A DNA stretch of 64,000 nucleotides from Accumulibacter sp. (GTDB taxonomy: Bacteria > Pseudomonadota > Gammaproteobacteria > Burkholderiales > Rhodocyclaceae), in the NCBI RefSeq assembly GCF_023806635.1, contig NZ_JAMTDQ010000091.1:1-64000 (forward strand), read 5' to 3'. Below the pieces are notes generated by a model, which was not told where the DNA came from, searched no databases, and worked only from the letters and a program-made list of their open reading frames with translations. The translations under genes and the position numbers were made by a program. Positions 36,523 through 51,669 of this stretch are shown piece by piece; within the stretch, counting starts at the first letter, position 1; each line of letters begins with the position of its first letter.

Positions 36523-37881
36523 TCACTTCCTGATTTTCTGCGGCCGTTTCCAGCCCGATATGGAGGTTTGCCGGGCACGCGAAATGGTCAGCGTGTCTGC
36601 CGGGGCATCGCGGGTCAGCGTCGTTCCGGCGCCGAGGGTGGCGCCGCGACCAACGGTCACCGGCGCCACCAACTGCGTGTCGGAACCGATGAAAGCGTCG
36701 TCCTCGATCACCGTCTGGAACTTGTTGGCGCCGTCGTAGTTGCAGGTGATGGTTCCGGCCCCGATGTTGACGCGACTGCCGACGACCGCATCACCGACGT
36801 AGGCGAGATGGTTGGCCTTCGACTGGGCAGCGAAGCGGCTGTTCTTCAGCTCGACGAAATTGCCGACATGCACCCCCGGACCGAGTTCGGTCCCGGGGCG
36901 CAGGCGGGCGAACGGCCCGATCACCCCATCCGGACCGACGACTGCGTCCTCGATGTGGCTGAATGCGGCGAGGCGCGCGCCGGAGCCGATGTGCGCGTTT
37001 TTCAGCACACAGGAGGGCCCGACTTCGACGGCCTCGTCCAGTACCACCCTGCCCTCGAAGACGCAGTTGATGTCGATGGACACGTCGCGGCCACACAGCA
37101 GCTCGCCGCGCACGTCGATCCGGGCCGGGTCTGCCAGGCGGACACCCTGCTCGAGCAACTGGTCGGCGATGCGGCGTTGCGCGACGCGTTCGAGCTCGGC
37201 CAGTTGCACCTTGCTGTTGACCCCGAGCACTTCCGATTTCGACTGCGGCTGGGCGGTGCGCACCGGCAGATCGTCGGCAACCGCCATGCCGACGATGTCG
37301 GTCAGGTAGTACTCCTGCTGCGCATTGTCGTTCGACAAGCGGCCCAGCCATTCGGCGAGGCGCGCTGTCGGCAGGGCCATGATGCCGGTATTGATCTCGT
37401 GGATCGAGCGCTCCTCGGGCGAGGCGTCCTTCTGTTCGACGATGCGCGCGACGTCGCCGGCAGCGTTGCGGACGATCCGGCCGTAACCGGCCGGGTCGGC
37501 CAGTTCGACGGTGAGCACTGCCAGCGAGTCCCGTGCCGCATGCAACAGCCGCTGCAGCGTCTCCACCCGGGTCAGCGGCACGTCGCCATAGAGCACCAGC
37601 GTCGTTCCGGCAGCCGCCAGGTGCGGCAAGGCCTGCATCAGCGCGTGCCCGGTCCCCAATTGTGGCTCCTGCAGCACCCAGACCAGATCAGGCGCCGTGA
37701 TGGCGGCGCGCACTGCCTCGCCACCATGCCCATATACGATGCAGATTCGCTGTGGCTCAAGACCGCGTGCGGTGTCGATGACATGCGAGACGAGCGCCTT
37801 GCCGGCCAGCGGATGCAGGACCTTCGGCAGATTGGAGTGCATGCGCTTGCCCTGGCCGGCGGCGAGAATGACGATGTTCAT
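36523..37881 (-). CDS. glmU: Bifunctional N-acetylglucosamine-1-phosphate uridyltransferase / glucosamine-1-phosphate acetyltransferase
   Basis: Makes UDP-GlcNAc for cell-wall synthesis. In the 452-residue chain, the N-terminal pyrophosphorylase domain (about 1-228) has [20 protein letters not shown]. The left-handed beta-helix acetyltransferase (about 250-440) has hexapeptide repeats and [19 protein letters not shown] sequence (here [14 protein letters not shown]). The ATG at 37881 starts the standard MNIVILAAG. glmS follows at once, so amino-sugar synthesis is made as one operon. Confidence 0.97.
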   Translation of the reverse strand: MNIVILAAGQGKRMHSNLPKVLHPLAGKALVSHVIDTARGLEPQRICIVYGHGGEAVRAAITAPDLVWVLQEPQLGTGHALMQALPHLAAAGTTLVLYGDVPLTRVETLQRLLHAARDSLAVLTVELADPAGYGRIVRNAAGDVARIVEQKDASPEERSIHEINTGIMALPTARLAEWLGRLSNDNAQQEYYLTDIVGMAVADDLPVRTAQPQSKSEVLGVNSKVQLAELERVAQRRIADQLLEQGVRLADPARIDVRGELLCGRDVSIDINCVFEGRVVLDEAVEVGPSCVLKNAHIGSGARLAAFSHIEDAVVGPDGVIGPFARLRPGTELGPGVHVGNFVELKNSRFAAQSKANHLAYVGDAVVGSRVNIGAGTITCNYDGANKFQTVIEDDAFIGSDTQLVAPVTVGRGATLGAGTTLTRDAPADTLTISRARQTSISGWKRPQKIRK

Positions 37882-38226
37882 TGCTGAAACCTGATCAGAC
37901 GCTACGATTGGTCCTTGTTGCGCATGCCGGCGGTCCGGCCGGCGGCAGCGGCTTGCTGATGGAGAGGACCCGGCAGCGCCTGCTACGGGAGTCCACACCA
38001 GCGATCACGCTGCTGCAACGCATTGTTCCAGATCCGGTGGCGAGCCGGGGACAAAAATGTCACGCTCGGTCACGGGAGACAGAGGAGCACGTGCAGGGTA
38101 AGAGGAAACAGGATCTCTGCCGTGCGTGCATCCTGGCGACAGTATACCTCCGACGCTGCGCTGACGGGCCGTGCCGGATGGGACGCCTTGCCGCGCCCAT
38201 CTGGAAAGGCGCCGCACGGCAAGGCG
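37882..38226. other. Intergenic region between glmU and gltD
   Basis: About 345 bp. It should hold the glmUS promoter (minus strand) and, at its right edge, the inverted repeat described at 38182-38228. Open frames crossing it on both strands lack family resemblance and are rejected. Confidence 0.45.
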
Positions 38227-38228
38227 TC
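38182..38228 (-). terminator. Inverted repeat at the end of gltD, probable terminator
   Basis: Perfect 12-bp arms (GACGCCTTGCCG and CGGCAAGGCGTC) flank a 23-nt loop that holds a second short stem (GCGCC/GGCGC). One arm includes the gltD stop codon. No U-tract follows, so it may be a factor-dependent or mRNA-stabilising structure instead of a full intrinsic terminator. Confidence 0.45.
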
Positions 38229-39669
38229 AGCGCGGCAGGTCCGAACGCCCCATGAGGAAGGCATCGACCTCGCGGGCGCACTGCCGGCCCTCGCGAATCG
38301 CCCAGACGACCAGCGACTGTCCACGGCGCATGTCACCCGCGGCAAACACCCGCGGCACACTGGTGGCGTAGCAGCCGACGCCATCGGTCGTGGCGCGAAC
38401 GTTGCCGCGCGCGTCGAGCTCGACCGCCAGATGCTCCAGCAACCCCTGCCGTACCGGCGACACGAAGCCCATGGCAAGCAGGACGAGGTCGGCGGCAATC
38501 TCGGTCTCGCTCCCCGGGATCTCGCTCATCCGCCCGCCGCTCCAGTCGACACGAGCGACGCGCAGGGCCTTGAGCTTGCCACCCACGCCAATGAACTGCG
38601 TGGTCGACACGGCGAAGTCGCGGGCGCAACCTTCCTCGTGCGACGACGAAGTACGCAGCTTCATCGGCCAGTAAGGCCAGGTCAGAGCCTTGTCCTCCTG
38701 CGCCGGCGGCTGCGGCATCACTTCGAACTGGGTAACCGACAGGGCACCCTGGCGGTTGCTCGTACCGACGCAGTCTGATCCGGTATCGCCACCGCCGATG
38801 ACGACCACCCGCTTGCCGGTGGCGGTGATCTGCTGCAGGGGGCGGTCGCCGGCGTTCACCCTGTTCTGCTGCGGCAGGAACTCCATCGCGAAGTGCACGC
38901 CATCGAGCTCGCGCCCGGGTACCGGCAGATCCCGCGGCGTCTCGGCGCCGCCGGCGACGATCAGGGCATCGTAGTCGGCCAGCAGTTGGGCAACCGGGAC
39001 TGCGCCCGGCCCGCTGCCGCCAACCTCCTGTTCGACCCGGAAGTCGACGCCTTCGGCGCGCATCTGTTCGACGCGGCGGTCGATGTGCGACTTTTCCAGC
39101 TTGAAGTCGGGGATGCCATAGCGCAGCAGGCCGCCGATGCGGTCGCTCTTTTCGTACACGACGACGGCGTGGCCGACGCGTGCCAGTTGCTGTGCGGCAG
39201 CCAGGCCTGCCGGTCCGGAACCGACGATGGCAACCTTCCTGCCCGTCTTATGCGCTGCCGGCTGCGGCACGATCCACCCCTCGTGCCAGCCCTTGTCGGC
39301 GATGGCATGCTCGATCGACTTGATCCCCACCGCATCCGTGTTGATGTTGAGCGTGCAGGCCGCTTCACACGGAGCCGGACAGATGCGGCCGGTGAACTCC
39401 GGGAAGTTGTTGGTCGAATGCAGGACCGCCAGCGCCTGCTGCCAGTGGCCACGGTACACGAGATCGTTCCAGTCGGGAATGATGTTGTTCACCGGACATC
39501 CGCTGTTGCAGAACGGAATGCCGCAATCCATGCAGCGCGCCCCCTGCAGGCTGGCCTGCTCGTCAGTCAGCGTGAGGACGAACTCGCGGTAGTGCCTGAG
39601 GCGTGCGGCAACCGGCTCGGACGCTTCAGCCAGACGCTGGTACTCGATGAATCCTGTCGGCTTGCCCAT
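38227..39669 (-). CDS. gltD: Glutamate synthase [NADPH] small subunit
   Basis: FAD/NADPH-binding beta subunit of GOGAT, feeding electrons to GltB. The 480-residue chain has N-terminal [4Fe-4S] cysteine sets ([13 protein letters not shown] and CPAPCEAAC), an FAD dinucleotide fold ([12 protein letters not shown]) and an NADPH fold ([11 protein letters not shown]). The ATG at 39669 starts two bases after the gltB stop codon, so the pair is translationally coupled. Length is normal. Confidence 0.97.
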   Translation of the reverse strand: MGKPTGFIEYQRLAEASEPVAARLRHYREFVLTLTDEQASLQGARCMDCGIPFCNSGCPVNNIIPDWNDLVYRGHWQQALAVLHSTNNFPEFTGRICPAPCEAACTLNINTDAVGIKSIEHAIADKGWHEGWIVPQPAAHKTGRKVAIVGSGPAGLAAAQQLARVGHAVVVYEKSDRIGGLLRYGIPDFKLEKSHIDRRVEQMRAEGVDFRVEQEVGGSGPGAVPVAQLLADYDALIVAGGAETPRDLPVPGRELDGVHFAMEFLPQQNRVNAGDRPLQQITATGKRVVVIGGGDTGSDCVGTSNRQGALSVTQFEVMPQPPAQEDKALTWPYWPMKLRTSSSHEEGCARDFAVSTTQFIGVGGKLKALRVARVDWSGGRMSEIPGSETEIAADLVLLAMGFVSPVRQGLLEHLAVELDARGNVRATTDGVGCYATSVPRVFAAGDMRRGQSLVVWAIREGRQCAREVDAFLMGRSDLPR

Positions 39670-39671
39670 TT

Positions 39672-44348
<4,677 letters not shown>

Positions 44349-44454
44349 CACTCTCGAATCCTCACAAAACTTGGACGGCAAGCGAACCGCTTTGCTCGCA
44401 ACAGCCGCCGTTCCGGTACGACGCGGCCGTTCCGGCCACTCCGCGCGACCCGCG

Positions 44455-44483
44455 ACTATACTCGCAAAGCACCGTCGCGACAA
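44455..44483 (-). promoter_or_regulatory. Probable sigma-70 promoter of gltBD
   Basis: On the minus strand TTGTCG (44478-44483) and TATAGT (44455-44460) are separated by exactly 17 bases. Transcription would start near 44448, leaving a leader of about 100 nt before the gltB ATG at 44348. Confidence 0.5.
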
Positions 44484-44995
44484 GATGCTGCACCGCACCA
44501 CAGGGGGGCGCGCAGGCGACGCTGGTGCCCCACGATGGGGCAACAACAGCAGCGACGACGGCGGCGACGCGTGACCCGGGCGGAACAGTGATCGGAGAAG
44601 CAAGATGCGTGCCGTCGTCCGGTCAGACTTGGCTGTGCGGGTCTCCTGGCTGCGCAACGGCGGTCCACTCGCAGAGCCCGGTTGTGCTGCGGCGGCCCAA
44701 GCGCTGCAAGACCGGCCGGCGCATGCGCGGCAGGCCGTGTCGCGCTGGCGCCGAAACGGGCTGTCGTCTTCGAGACGGCCGTGATGACTCGGCCATGCGG
44801 TGCCCTGCGGTGGCCAGCGCATGGTAAATTTGGCTTTACGCTTGTGGTAAGCTGGCGCGTGGAGGCGCGGGCGAAGGCTGCAGCCGTTCGCGCAGCAGCC
44901 GACAAGGGTGAGGCGGTAGCCGCGACCGACGGCAGCAACAGGATGGGATGTCGAGGCAGGATCGTTTTCGACAGGGCAGGTGTGGCTTCTTGGGG

Positions 44996-45030
44996 GACCA
45001 GCCGCGGGCGGGGTGCGGACTGGTCTTTTT
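44996..45030 (+). terminator. Intrinsic-terminator-like hairpin in the pntA leader (possible attenuator)
   Basis: GACCAG-CCGC pairs with GCGG-A-CTGGTC, a ten-pair stem with one bulged A, and is followed at once by TTTTT. It lies 46 bp upstream of the pntA ATG. No convincing plus-strand gene ends before it, so it may terminate or attenuate the pntAB transcript itself. Confidence 0.5.
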
Positions 45031-45075
45031 GAATGCGTGGACTCGAAGAACGAGCAACTAGCAATGGAGGACTGA

Positions 45076-46665
45076 ATGCCAATGAAAATCGGGGTGCCAA
45101 GGGAAACGGCACCGGGGGAAAGACGGGTCGCCACCGTACCCGAAGTCGTCGAGAAGTTGATCAAGCTGGGTTTCAGCGTTGCCGTGGAATCCGGCGCCGG
45201 CGAGATGGCAAACGTTTCCGACGAGGATTACCGTGCCGCAGGTGCGGAGATCGTCGCCGACGCGGCCGGCCTGTGGTCTTCGTCGGACATCGTCTTCAAG
45301 GTCCGCGGCCCATCGAGCGAAGAAGTCGGGCTGCTGCGCGAGGGCGGGACACTCGTCAGCTTCATCTGGCCGGCACAGAATCCCGAGCTGTTGCAGCAGT
45401 TGGCTGCGCGCAAGGCCACGGTACTGGCGATGGACAGCGTACCGCGCATTTCGCGGGCGCAGAAGCTCGATGCCCTGAGTTCGATGGCGAACATCGCCGG
45501 CTACCGCGCGGTGATCGAGGCGGCACATCATTTCGGCCGCTTCTTTACCGGCCAGATCACCGCCGCCGGCAAGGTACCGCCGGCCAAGGTGTTCGTCATC
45601 GGTGCCGGTGTCGCCGGCCTGGCGGCGATCGGTGCCGCCTCGGGACTGGGCGCGATCGTGCGCGCCAACGACACCCGCCCGGAAGTGGCGGATCAGGTCA
45701 AGTCGATGGGTGGCGAGTTCGTCGCCGTCGATTATCAGGAGGAAGGTTCCGGGGTAGGGGGCTACGCCAAGGTGATGAGCGAAGGCTTCCAGAAAGCGCA
45801 ACGTGAGACCTTCGCCAAGCAGGCGAAGGAGGTGGACATCATCATCACGACTGCGCTGATCCCGGGCAAGCCGGCGCCGCGGCTGATCACCGCCGAGATG
45901 GTGCAGTCGATGAAGCCCGGCAGCATCATCGTCGACATGGCAGCCGAGCAGGGTGGCAACTGCGAGCTCACCGAGCCGGGCAAGGTCGTCGTCAGGCACG
46001 GCGTGACGATCATCGGCTATTCCGACCTGCCGAGCCGCCTGTCGAAGCAGTCGAGCACCCTCTACGCCACCAACCTCTTCCGGTTGAGCGAGGAACTGTG
46101 CAAGGGCAAGGACGGCGTGATCGACGTCAACATGGAGGATGAAGTCATCCGCGGCACGACGGTCGTCAAGGAGGGCAACATCACCTGGCCGCCGCCGGCA
46201 CCGACGCTGTCGATGGCACCGGCAGCGGCACCCGCCGCTGCCGCCGTCAAGCCTGCCGCCAAGTCGCACGGTCACGGCAAGGGCGGATCGTCGGCCTCGA
46301 GCACCGCGGTCGGCCTGCTCTTCGCCGCGGGCGCGCTGATCTTCTGGGGCATCGGTGCTGGCGCACCGGCAGCCTTCCTCGGCCACTTCACGGTCTTCGT
46401 CCTTGCCTGCTTCGTCGGCTACATGGTGGTCTGGAATGTCACGCCCGCCCTGCACACGCCGCTGATGAGCGTCACCAACGCGATCAGCAGCATCATCGCG
46501 ATCGGTGCTCTCGTGCAGATCGCACCGCCACTGGCAGATGGCGCGGTGGCGCGTCCCGAGGACTGGATTCGCTGGCTCGCGGTCGGCGCCATCATTCTGG
46601 CGACGATCAACATGTTCGGCGGTTTCGCCGTCACCCAGCGCATGCTGGCAATGTTCCGCAAATAG
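45076..46665 (+). CDS. pntA: NAD(P) transhydrogenase subunit alpha (fused PntAA-PntAB form)
   Basis: Together with PntB couples proton entry to hydride transfer from NADH to NADP+, supplying NADPH. The 529-residue subunit has the NAD-binding domain I (about 1-380; [35 protein letters not shown]), an Ala/Pro linker, and four C-terminal helices (about 415-525). This is the E. coli-like undivided alpha chain; some alphaproteobacteria split it. pntB starts 12 bp downstream. NADPH from this enzyme would serve the nearby NADPH-dependent GOGAT. Confidence 0.96.
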   Translation: MPMKIGVPRETAPGERRVATVPEVVEKLIKLGFSVAVESGAGEMANVSDEDYRAAGAEIVADAAGLWSSSDIVFKVRGPSSEEVGLLREGGTLVSFIWPAQNPELLQQLAARKATVLAMDSVPRISRAQKLDALSSMANIAGYRAVIEAAHHFGRFFTGQITAAGKVPPAKVFVIGAGVAGLAAIGAASGLGAIVRANDTRPEVADQVKSMGGEFVAVDYQEEGSGVGGYAKVMSEGFQKAQRETFAKQAKEVDIIITTALIPGKPAPRLITAEMVQSMKPGSIIVDMAAEQGGNCELTEPGKVVVRHGVTIIGYSDLPSRLSKQSSTLYATNLFRLSEELCKGKDGVIDVNMEDEVIRGTTVVKEGNITWPPPAPTLSMAPAAAPAAAAVKPAAKSHGHGKGGSSASSTAVGLLFAAGALIFWGIGAGAPAAFLGHFTVFVLACFVGYMVVWNVTPALHTPLMSVTNAISSIIAIGALVQIAPPLADGAVARPEDWIRWLAVGAIILATINMFGGFAVTQRMLAMFRK

Positions 46666-46677
46666 GAGACGACGATC

Positions 46678-48090
46678 ATGTCCGAAAGCCTGGCAACCGT
46701 TTCCTATCTCGGTGCAACCATCCTCTTCATACTTTGCCTCGGTGGCCTGAGCCACCCCGAGACGTCTCGCCGGGGCAATCTCTACGGCATCATCGGCATG
46801 ACCATCGCCGTTCTGGCAACGGTCTTCGGCCCGCGCGTCGGCGCCGCCGGCTACGCCTGGATCATCGCCGCGATGGCGGCGGGCGCGGGCATCGGTGTCT
46901 ATGCCGCGCGCACGGTGCAGATGACGCAGATGCCCGAGCTGGTCGCGCTGATGCACAGCCTGGTCGGCTTGGCGGCGATGCTGGTCGGCTTCGCCAACTA
47001 CATCGACCCGGCCGCTTCGGCACAGATGAGTGGCGCCGAGAAGACCATCCACGAAATCGAGATCTACGTCGGCATCCTGATCGGCGCCGTCACCTTCTCC
47101 GGCTCGGTGATCGCCTTTGGCAAGCTGTCCGGCAAGATTTCCGGCAACCCGATGTTGCTGCCGGCGCGCCACTGGATCAACCTGGCCGGACTGCTGGTGG
47201 TGATCTGGTTCGGACGCGAGTTCATCAACGCCCACTCGTTGAGTGAGGGCATGCTGCCGTTGGTGGTGATGACCGCCATCGCGCTGCTCTTCGGCATCCA
47301 CATGGTGATGGCGATCGGCGGCGCCGACATGCCGGTCGTCGTCTCGATGCTCAACAGCTACTCCGGCTGGGCCGCGGCAGCCACCGGCTTCATGCTCTCG
47401 AATGATCTGCTGATCGTCACGGGCGCGCTGGTCGGATCGAGCGGTGCGATTCTCTCGTACATCATGTGTGCGGCGATGAACCGGCATTTCATCAGCGTCA
47501 TCGCCGGGGGCTTCGGCACGACCGGCGGTACGCCGGCTGCAGCCGGAGCGCAACCGGCCGGTGAAGTGGTCGCGGTCACCGCTGGCGACACGGCGGAACT
47601 GCTGCGCGAAGCCAAGAACGTCATCATCGTTCCCGGTTACGGCATGGCAGTGGCGCAGGCCCAGCATACCGTTTACGAGATCACCAAGCTGCTGCGCGAG
47701 AAGGGTGTCAATGTCCGTTTCGGCATCCATCCGGTGGCAGGGCGCATGCCAGGGCACATGAACGTGCTGCTGGCCGAGGCCAAGGTACCCTACGACATCG
47801 TTCAGGAAATGGACGAGCTCAACGACGACTTCCCGCAGACCGACGTCGCGATGATCATCGGCGCCAATGACATCGTGAACCCGGGAGCACAGGACGACCC
47901 GAACAGCCCGATCGCCGGCATGCCGGTGCTCGAAGTCTGGAAGGCCAAGACCTCGATCGTGATGAAGCGAAGCATGGCGTCGGGCTATGCCGGTGTCGAC
48001 AACCCGCTGTTCTACAAGGAGAACAATCGCATGCTGTTCGGCGATGCGAAGAAGATGCTCGATGAGGTGCTGGCGTCGCTGAAGAGCTGA
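46678..48090 (+). CDS. pntB: NAD(P) transhydrogenase subunit beta
   Basis: Proton-channel and NADP(H)-binding subunit. In the 470-residue chain, the N-terminal half has about nine hydrophobic helices. The C-terminal domain III (about 295-470) has [35 protein letters not shown] and [19 protein letters not shown], the NADP(H) site. GGAGAC precedes the ATG, 12 bp after pntA. A strong hairpin terminator follows 32 bp downstream. Confidence 0.96.
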   Translation: MSESLATVSYLGATILFILCLGGLSHPETSRRGNLYGIIGMTIAVLATVFGPRVGAAGYAWIIAAMAAGAGIGVYAARTVQMTQMPELVALMHSLVGLAAMLVGFANYIDPAASAQMSGAEKTIHEIEIYVGILIGAVTFSGSVIAFGKLSGKISGNPMLLPARHWINLAGLLVVIWFGREFINAHSLSEGMLPLVVMTAIALLFGIHMVMAIGGADMPVVVSMLNSYSGWAAAATGFMLSNDLLIVTGALVGSSGAILSYIMCAAMNRHFISVIAGGFGTTGGTPAAAGAQPAGEVVAVTAGDTAELLREAKNVIIVPGYGMAVAQAQHTVYEITKLLREKGVNVRFGIHPVAGRMPGHMNVLLAEAKVPYDIVQEMDELNDDFPQTDVAMIIGANDIVNPGAQDDPNSPIAGMPVLEVWKAKTSIVMKRSMASGYAGVDNPLFYKENNRMLFGDAKKMLDEVLASLKS

Positions 48091-48122
48091 GCCGCCGCCC
48101 TCTCAAACAACGGCCGAGACGG

Positions 48123-48150
48123 ACAAACGCCCGCTAGCGCGGGCGTTTGT
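48123..48150 (+). terminator. Intrinsic terminator after pntB
   Basis: Perfect 12-bp stem (ACAAACGCCCGC/GCGGGCGTTTGT) with a four-base TAGC loop, starting 32 bp after the pntB stop. The arm itself ends in TTTGT followed by TCT, so the U-tract is short but partly built into the stem. Confidence 0.8.
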
Positions 48151-48263
48151 TCTGGGATGGCTGACTCGGGGCGCGGCGTCGGCCGCCTCTTCGGCCGGCG
48201 CGAGCGAGGCACGCGTCGGTACGGTGGCAACGCCCGGGCGCAGGAAGTCTCGTCGCATTTCCG

Positions 48264-48287
48264 GATGTCGTTTGACATCTGATAGAA
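48264..48287 (+). promoter_or_regulatory. Palindrome and -10-like element upstream of the CBS gene
   Basis: GATGTC-GTTT-GACATC is a perfect 6-bp inverted repeat with a four-base spacer (48264-48279). TAGAAT follows (48282-48287), a good -10 about 57 bp before the ATG. No clear -35 is seen at the right distance, which fits an activator site or an operator at this position. This is inference. Confidence 0.35.
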
Positions 48288-48343
48288 TCATCGCGAAACA
48301 TGGACTGGCTTCGCAACCAGCCATCCTTTATCGAGGGGGTACC

Positions 48344-48805
48344 ATGGAGGTAAGAGAAGTTCTGCAGGTCAAGGATTCCGCTCTTTTTACCGTGCATCCG
48401 GACTCGCCACTGTCCGAAGCCGTCATCATGATGGCTGACAACGACATCGGCTCGGCGATCGTCATGGACGGAGGCAAGCTGGCAGGGATGCTGACCTTCC
48501 GCGAAGTGCTCCTGATCCTGGCCAAACGCCAGACCGAGCGTCGTGTCGGCCCGACGCCGCCGATCGCCGAAATCCTCGTCGTCGAGGCGATGGACCGGAA
48601 TCCACCAACCGCACATCCGGACATGGACGTCGACGAACTGCGCCGCATGATGGTCGATTCGCACACGCGCTATGTACCGGTGATGGAGGAAGACACGATC
48701 GTCGGCATCGTCTCCTTTCACGACGTCGCGAAGGCGGTGCTCGAGGAGCGGAACATGGAGAACAAGCTGCTCAAGGCCTACATCAAGGACTGGCCAGCAC
48801 CCTGA
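48344..48805 (+). CDS. CBS-pair domain protein
   Basis: A 153-residue cytosolic protein made of two CBS motifs (about 8-65 and 78-140; DNDIGSAIVMDGGKLAGMLTFRE in two parts, and HTRYVPVMEEDTIVGIVSFHDV). Such stand-alone pairs bind adenosyl ligands (AMP, ATP, SAM or NADH) and regulate partner proteins. GAGGGGG precedes the ATG at 48344. It lies alone between pntB and dgt; the partner is unknown. Confidence 0.9.
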   Translation: MEVREVLQVKDSALFTVHPDSPLSEAVIMMADNDIGSAIVMDGGKLAGMLTFREVLLILAKRQTERRVGPTPPIAEILVVEAMDRNPPTAHPDMDVDELRRMMVDSHTRYVPVMEEDTIVGIVSFHDVAKAVLEERNMENKLLKAYIKDWPAP

Positions 48806-48850
48806 GCGGCGGCCCCGCAGCGGACCGCAATTCGACCGCGGGGCTTCCTT

Positions 48851-49972
48851 TCAGCGTTCATCGACGCAAAACAGGCGCCGGTGCTCGCGGATCGCGTAGC
48901 GGTCGGTCATCCCGGCAATGTAATCGGCGACCCTGCGCACCCGCTCCGCATCGGCCGGCGCCTGGTATTGCGGCGGCAGCAGGCGGACATCGGAGGTGAA
49001 AGCAAGGAACAGATCGCTGACGATTCGCCGCGCCTTGCTGGCCATGCGACGGACCTGGTAGTGCTCGTAGAGATGGGCGCGCAGGAAACGCTTCAGGTTC
49101 CGCTGCGCTTCACCGAGGTTGTCGGAGAAAGCGACCAGTTCTGGCGCTTGCCGCACCGCGCCGATGTCGGCCGGCTGATGCTCGGCGATGTTCCTGGCGG
49201 TGGCCGCGATCAGGTCGCAGACGAGCGCATTGATCATTCGCCGGATCGTCTCATGGATCAGACGGCGCCCGACGAGCCCCCGATGGTGCCGGCGGGCATC
49301 GGCAGCATGCTCGGCGAAGAGTGGCACTTCGACCAGTTGCTCCAGGCTGATCAGTCCGGCACGTAGCCCATCGTCGACATCGTGGTTGTTGTAGGCGATT
49401 TCATCGGCCTGGTTGCAGACTTGTGCTTCCAGGGAAGGCTGCGTGCCCTTCAGGAAGCGCTCGCCCAAGTCGCCGAGCAGGCGAGCGTTTTCCCGCGAAC
49501 AATGCTTGACGATCCCTTCGCGCGTTTCGAAGCACAGATTGAGACCGTCGAACGTGGGGTAGCGCTCTTCGAGCAGGTCGACCGTCCGCAGGCTCTGCAG
49601 ATTGTGCTCGAAGCCGCCGTGCGCACGCATGCACTCGTTGAGCGCCTCCTGGCCGGCGTGGCCGAATGGGGTGTGACCGAGGTCGTGTGCCAGTGAGATG
49701 GCTTCGACGAGGTCTTCATTGAGCCGCAGCGCGCGCGCGATGCCGCGGGCGATCTGTGCCACCTCGAGGCTATGCGTCAGGCGGGTGCGAAAGAGGTCAC
49801 CTTCATGGTTTACGAACACCTGCGTCTTGTACTCGAGCCGGCGGAAGGCGGTCGAGTGCACGATGCGATCGCGGTCGCGCTGGAATTCGGTGCGCTGGAC
49901 GGGGGCCGAGTCCACATGCCGCCGGCCGCGCGAGTTGGCCTCGCTGACCGCATAGGGCGCCAGCTCACGCAT
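48851..49972 (-). CDS. dgt: Deoxyguanosinetriphosphate triphosphohydrolase-like protein
   Basis: HD-domain dNTPase that releases triphosphate and a deoxynucleoside. The 373-residue chain shows the metal-site motif: His in [15 protein letters not shown] in [15 protein letters not shown], and Asp in [16 protein letters not shown]. Length and opening ([13 protein letters not shown]) match the type-2 dGTPase group found beside aroB in betaproteobacteria. Its start overlaps the aroB stop by eight bases, so it belongs to the aroK-aroB unit. Confidence 0.95.
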   Translation of the reverse strand: MRELAPYAVSEANSRGRRHVDSAPVQRTEFQRDRDRIVHSTAFRRLEYKTQVFVNHEGDLFRTRLTHSLEVAQIARGIARALRLNEDLVEAISLAHDLGHTPFGHAGQEALNECMRAHGGFEHNLQSLRTVDLLEERYPTFDGLNLCFETREGIVKHCSRENARLLGDLGERFLKGTQPSLEAQVCNQADEIAYNNHDVDDGLRAGLISLEQLVEVPLFAEHAADARRHHRGLVGRRLIHETIRRMINALVCDLIAATARNIAEHQPADIGAVRQAPELVAFSDNLGEAQRNLKRFLRAHLYEHYQVRRMASKARRIVSDLFLAFTSDVRLLPPQYQAPADAERVRRVADYIAGMTDRYAIREHRRLFCVDER

Positions 49973-51053
49973 GCGCCGTACGATCGGCGATCGCCTGTCG
50001 CACCTGGGCCAGCGATGCCTGGTCGGTCAGCACCGCGCGCCCGAGCCGCTGCAGCAGAACCACCCGCAAGCGGCCATCCTGCACCTTCTTGTCGTGCTGC
50101 ATGAGCTCCAGGTAGCGATCGACGGGGAGCATGGGGCCAGCAACCGGCAAACCGGCGCGCTGCAGCAGGCGCTCGACCCGGGCTAGGTCGTGACGGTCGA
50201 TGCAGCCGAGTTGATGCGACAGTTGCGCCGCCATCATCGTCCCTGCAGCGACCGCTTCACCGTGCAGCCACTCGCCGTAGCCAACACCGGTCTCGATCGC
50301 ATGCCCGAAGGTATGACCCAGGTTCAGCAGGGCCCGCTCGCCGGCTTCACGCTCATCCGCGGCGACGACCTCGGCCTTGTTGCGACAGGAGGCGACCACC
50401 GCAGCCGCCAGCGCCGCCGGCTCGCGTGCCAGCAGGCGCTCGAGGTTCATCTCGAGCCACTCGAGGAACGCCAGATCCCGGATCAGCCCGTACTTGATCA
50501 CTTCGGCAAGGCCGGCGCGCAGCTCGCGATCGCACAAGGTCGTCAGGGTATCGGTATCCGCCAGCACCAGTCGCGGCTGGTGGAAGGCGCCAATCATGTT
50601 CTTTCCCTGCGGATGGTTGATCGCCGTCTTGCCACCAACCGATGAATCGACCTGCGCCAGAAGCGTCGTCGGCACCTGGACGAACGGCATGCCGCGCTGG
50701 AAGCAGGCAGCGGCAAAGCCGGCGACATCGCCGACGACGCCGCCACCGAGAGCGATCAGCGTCGTCGAACGTTCGCAGCGACCGGCAATGAGCGCATCGA
50801 AGATCGAGTTCAGCGTTCGCCAGTCCTTGAACTCCTCGCCATCGGGCAAGACGACCTCGACCACTTCGACGCCGGCTTGCAGCAGCGGATCGGCCAATCG
50901 CCGCAGGTACAGCGGCGCCACGGTCGTGTTGCTGACGATCGCCGCCTTCTTCTGCCGCAGCGAGGGCAACAGCAGTTCGGGGCGGTCGAGCAGCGAACGA
51001 CCGACGTGGATGGGGTAGGAGCGATCTCCCAGTGCAAGAGTCAGCGTTTCCAT
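49965..51053 (-). CDS. aroB: 3-dehydroquinate synthase
   Basis: Second step of the shikimate pathway: closes DAHP to 3-dehydroquinate using NAD+ and a metal ion. In the 362-residue chain the NAD-binding [13 protein letters not shown] and the metal ligands (Glu in [12 protein letters not shown], His in [11 protein letters not shown], His in WLHGEAVA) are visible. It overlaps the aroK stop by 13 bases and the dgt start by eight. Confidence 0.97.
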   Translation of the reverse strand: METLTLALGDRSYPIHVGRSLLDRPELLLPSLRQKKAAIVSNTTVAPLYLRRLADPLLQAGVEVVEVVLPDGEEFKDWRTLNSIFDALIAGRCERSTTLIALGGGVVGDVAGFAAACFQRGMPFVQVPTTLLAQVDSSVGGKTAINHPQGKNMIGAFHQPRLVLADTDTLTTLCDRELRAGLAEVIKYGLIRDLAFLEWLEMNLERLLAREPAALAAAVVASCRNKAEVVAADEREAGERALLNLGHTFGHAIETGVGYGEWLHGEAVAAGTMMAAQLSHQLGCIDRHDLARVERLLQRAGLPVAGPMLPVDRYLELMQHDKKVQDGRLRVVLLQRLGRAVLTDQASLAQVRQAIADRTAHA

Positions 51054-51580
51054 GCTTCACCCTCTTCCTTGAGCAGCAGATTGAGAATCGCCTGCGCAGT
51101 GATGTGGCTGCCCGAGATCGTCAGGTCCGCCACCTCGCGGTAAAGCGGGTCGCGCTGTGCCAGCAGTTCGCGCAGCTTCTGGCGCGGATCGCTGACCTGC
51201 AGCAGTGGCCGCTTGCGATCGTGGCGCGTCCGTTCGTGGAGCGTGTGGAGCGGCACGTCGAGATAGACCACCGTGCCGCTCGAGCGCAGCGCCAGCCGGT
51301 TTTCCGGTCGCAGGACGGAGCCGCCACCGGTGGCCACGACATGCTGCCTGAGCTCGGCCAACTCGGCGATGAGTTGCGCTTCGCGTTTGCGGAAGCCATC
51401 CTCGCCTTCGATTTCGAAGATGGTGGCCAGACTGACGCCGGTACGCTCCTCGACTTCATGGTCGGAGTCGAGAAAGCGGTAGCCGAGGCGCTTGGCGAGG
51501 GCCTTGCCGACGGTCGTCTTGCCGGCGCCCATGATGCCGACGAGATAGATGTTGCGGGGTTCTGCCTGGTGTCTCACCAC
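51041..51580 (-). CDS. aroK: Shikimate kinase
   Basis: Phosphorylates shikimate with ATP. The 179-residue chain has Walker A ([12 protein letters not shown]), the shikimate-binding Asp in [13 protein letters not shown], and GGGSVLR. The frame opens with adjacent GTG codons (51580 and 51577) rather than ATG, with no clear ribosome site. A TAGAAT element lies only four bases upstream of the first GTG, so the message may be nearly leaderless or come from pilQ readthrough. It precedes and overlaps aroB. Confidence 0.95.
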   Translation of the reverse strand: MVRHQAEPRNIYLVGIMGAGKTTVGKALAKRLGYRFLDSDHEVEERTGVSLATIFEIEGEDGFRKREAQLIAELAELRQHVVATGGGSVLRPENRLALRSSGTVVYLDVPLHTLHERTRHDRKRPLLQVSDPRQKLRELLAQRDPLYREVADLTISGSHITAQAILNLLLKEEGEAWKR

Positions 51581-51669
51581 GCCATTCTAACGCAAGCGTG
51601 CCGCGCTGCCCCGCGACGCAAGAGGTCGGCTGGCCGGGGCCGGCCTCCTCGTCCCTGTCCGGCAGCCGC

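Larger units (their letters stand above)
44349..45075. other. Shared upstream region of gltB and pntA (727 bp)
   Basis: The left part carries the gltB promoter. The right part (about 44820-45030) is a plausible pntA leader. It has an AT-richer stretch (44824-44850), a hairpin with TGTCGA/TCGACA arms (about 44950-44972) and an intrinsic-terminator-like hairpin (44996-45030). A 59-codon frame at 44605-44784 has a good ribosome site but no protein-like features. No gene is called. Confidence 0.5.

Noticed and set aside
37881..38255. Plus-strand frame between glmU and gltD with an internal AGAGGAG-GTG
   Set aside because: Overlaps the gltD 3' end and hairpin; the product looks random.
44605..44784. 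59-codon plus-strand frame with a good ribosome site (GGAGAAGCAAG)
   Set aside because: Arg/Ala-rich, no recognisable structure, ends far before the leader hairpin; kept only as a remark in the intergenic entry.
45058..47757. An 899-codon minus-strand frame across pntA and pntB
   Set aside because: Low-complexity His/Asp/Arg composition and full overlap with two certain genes; no start signal.
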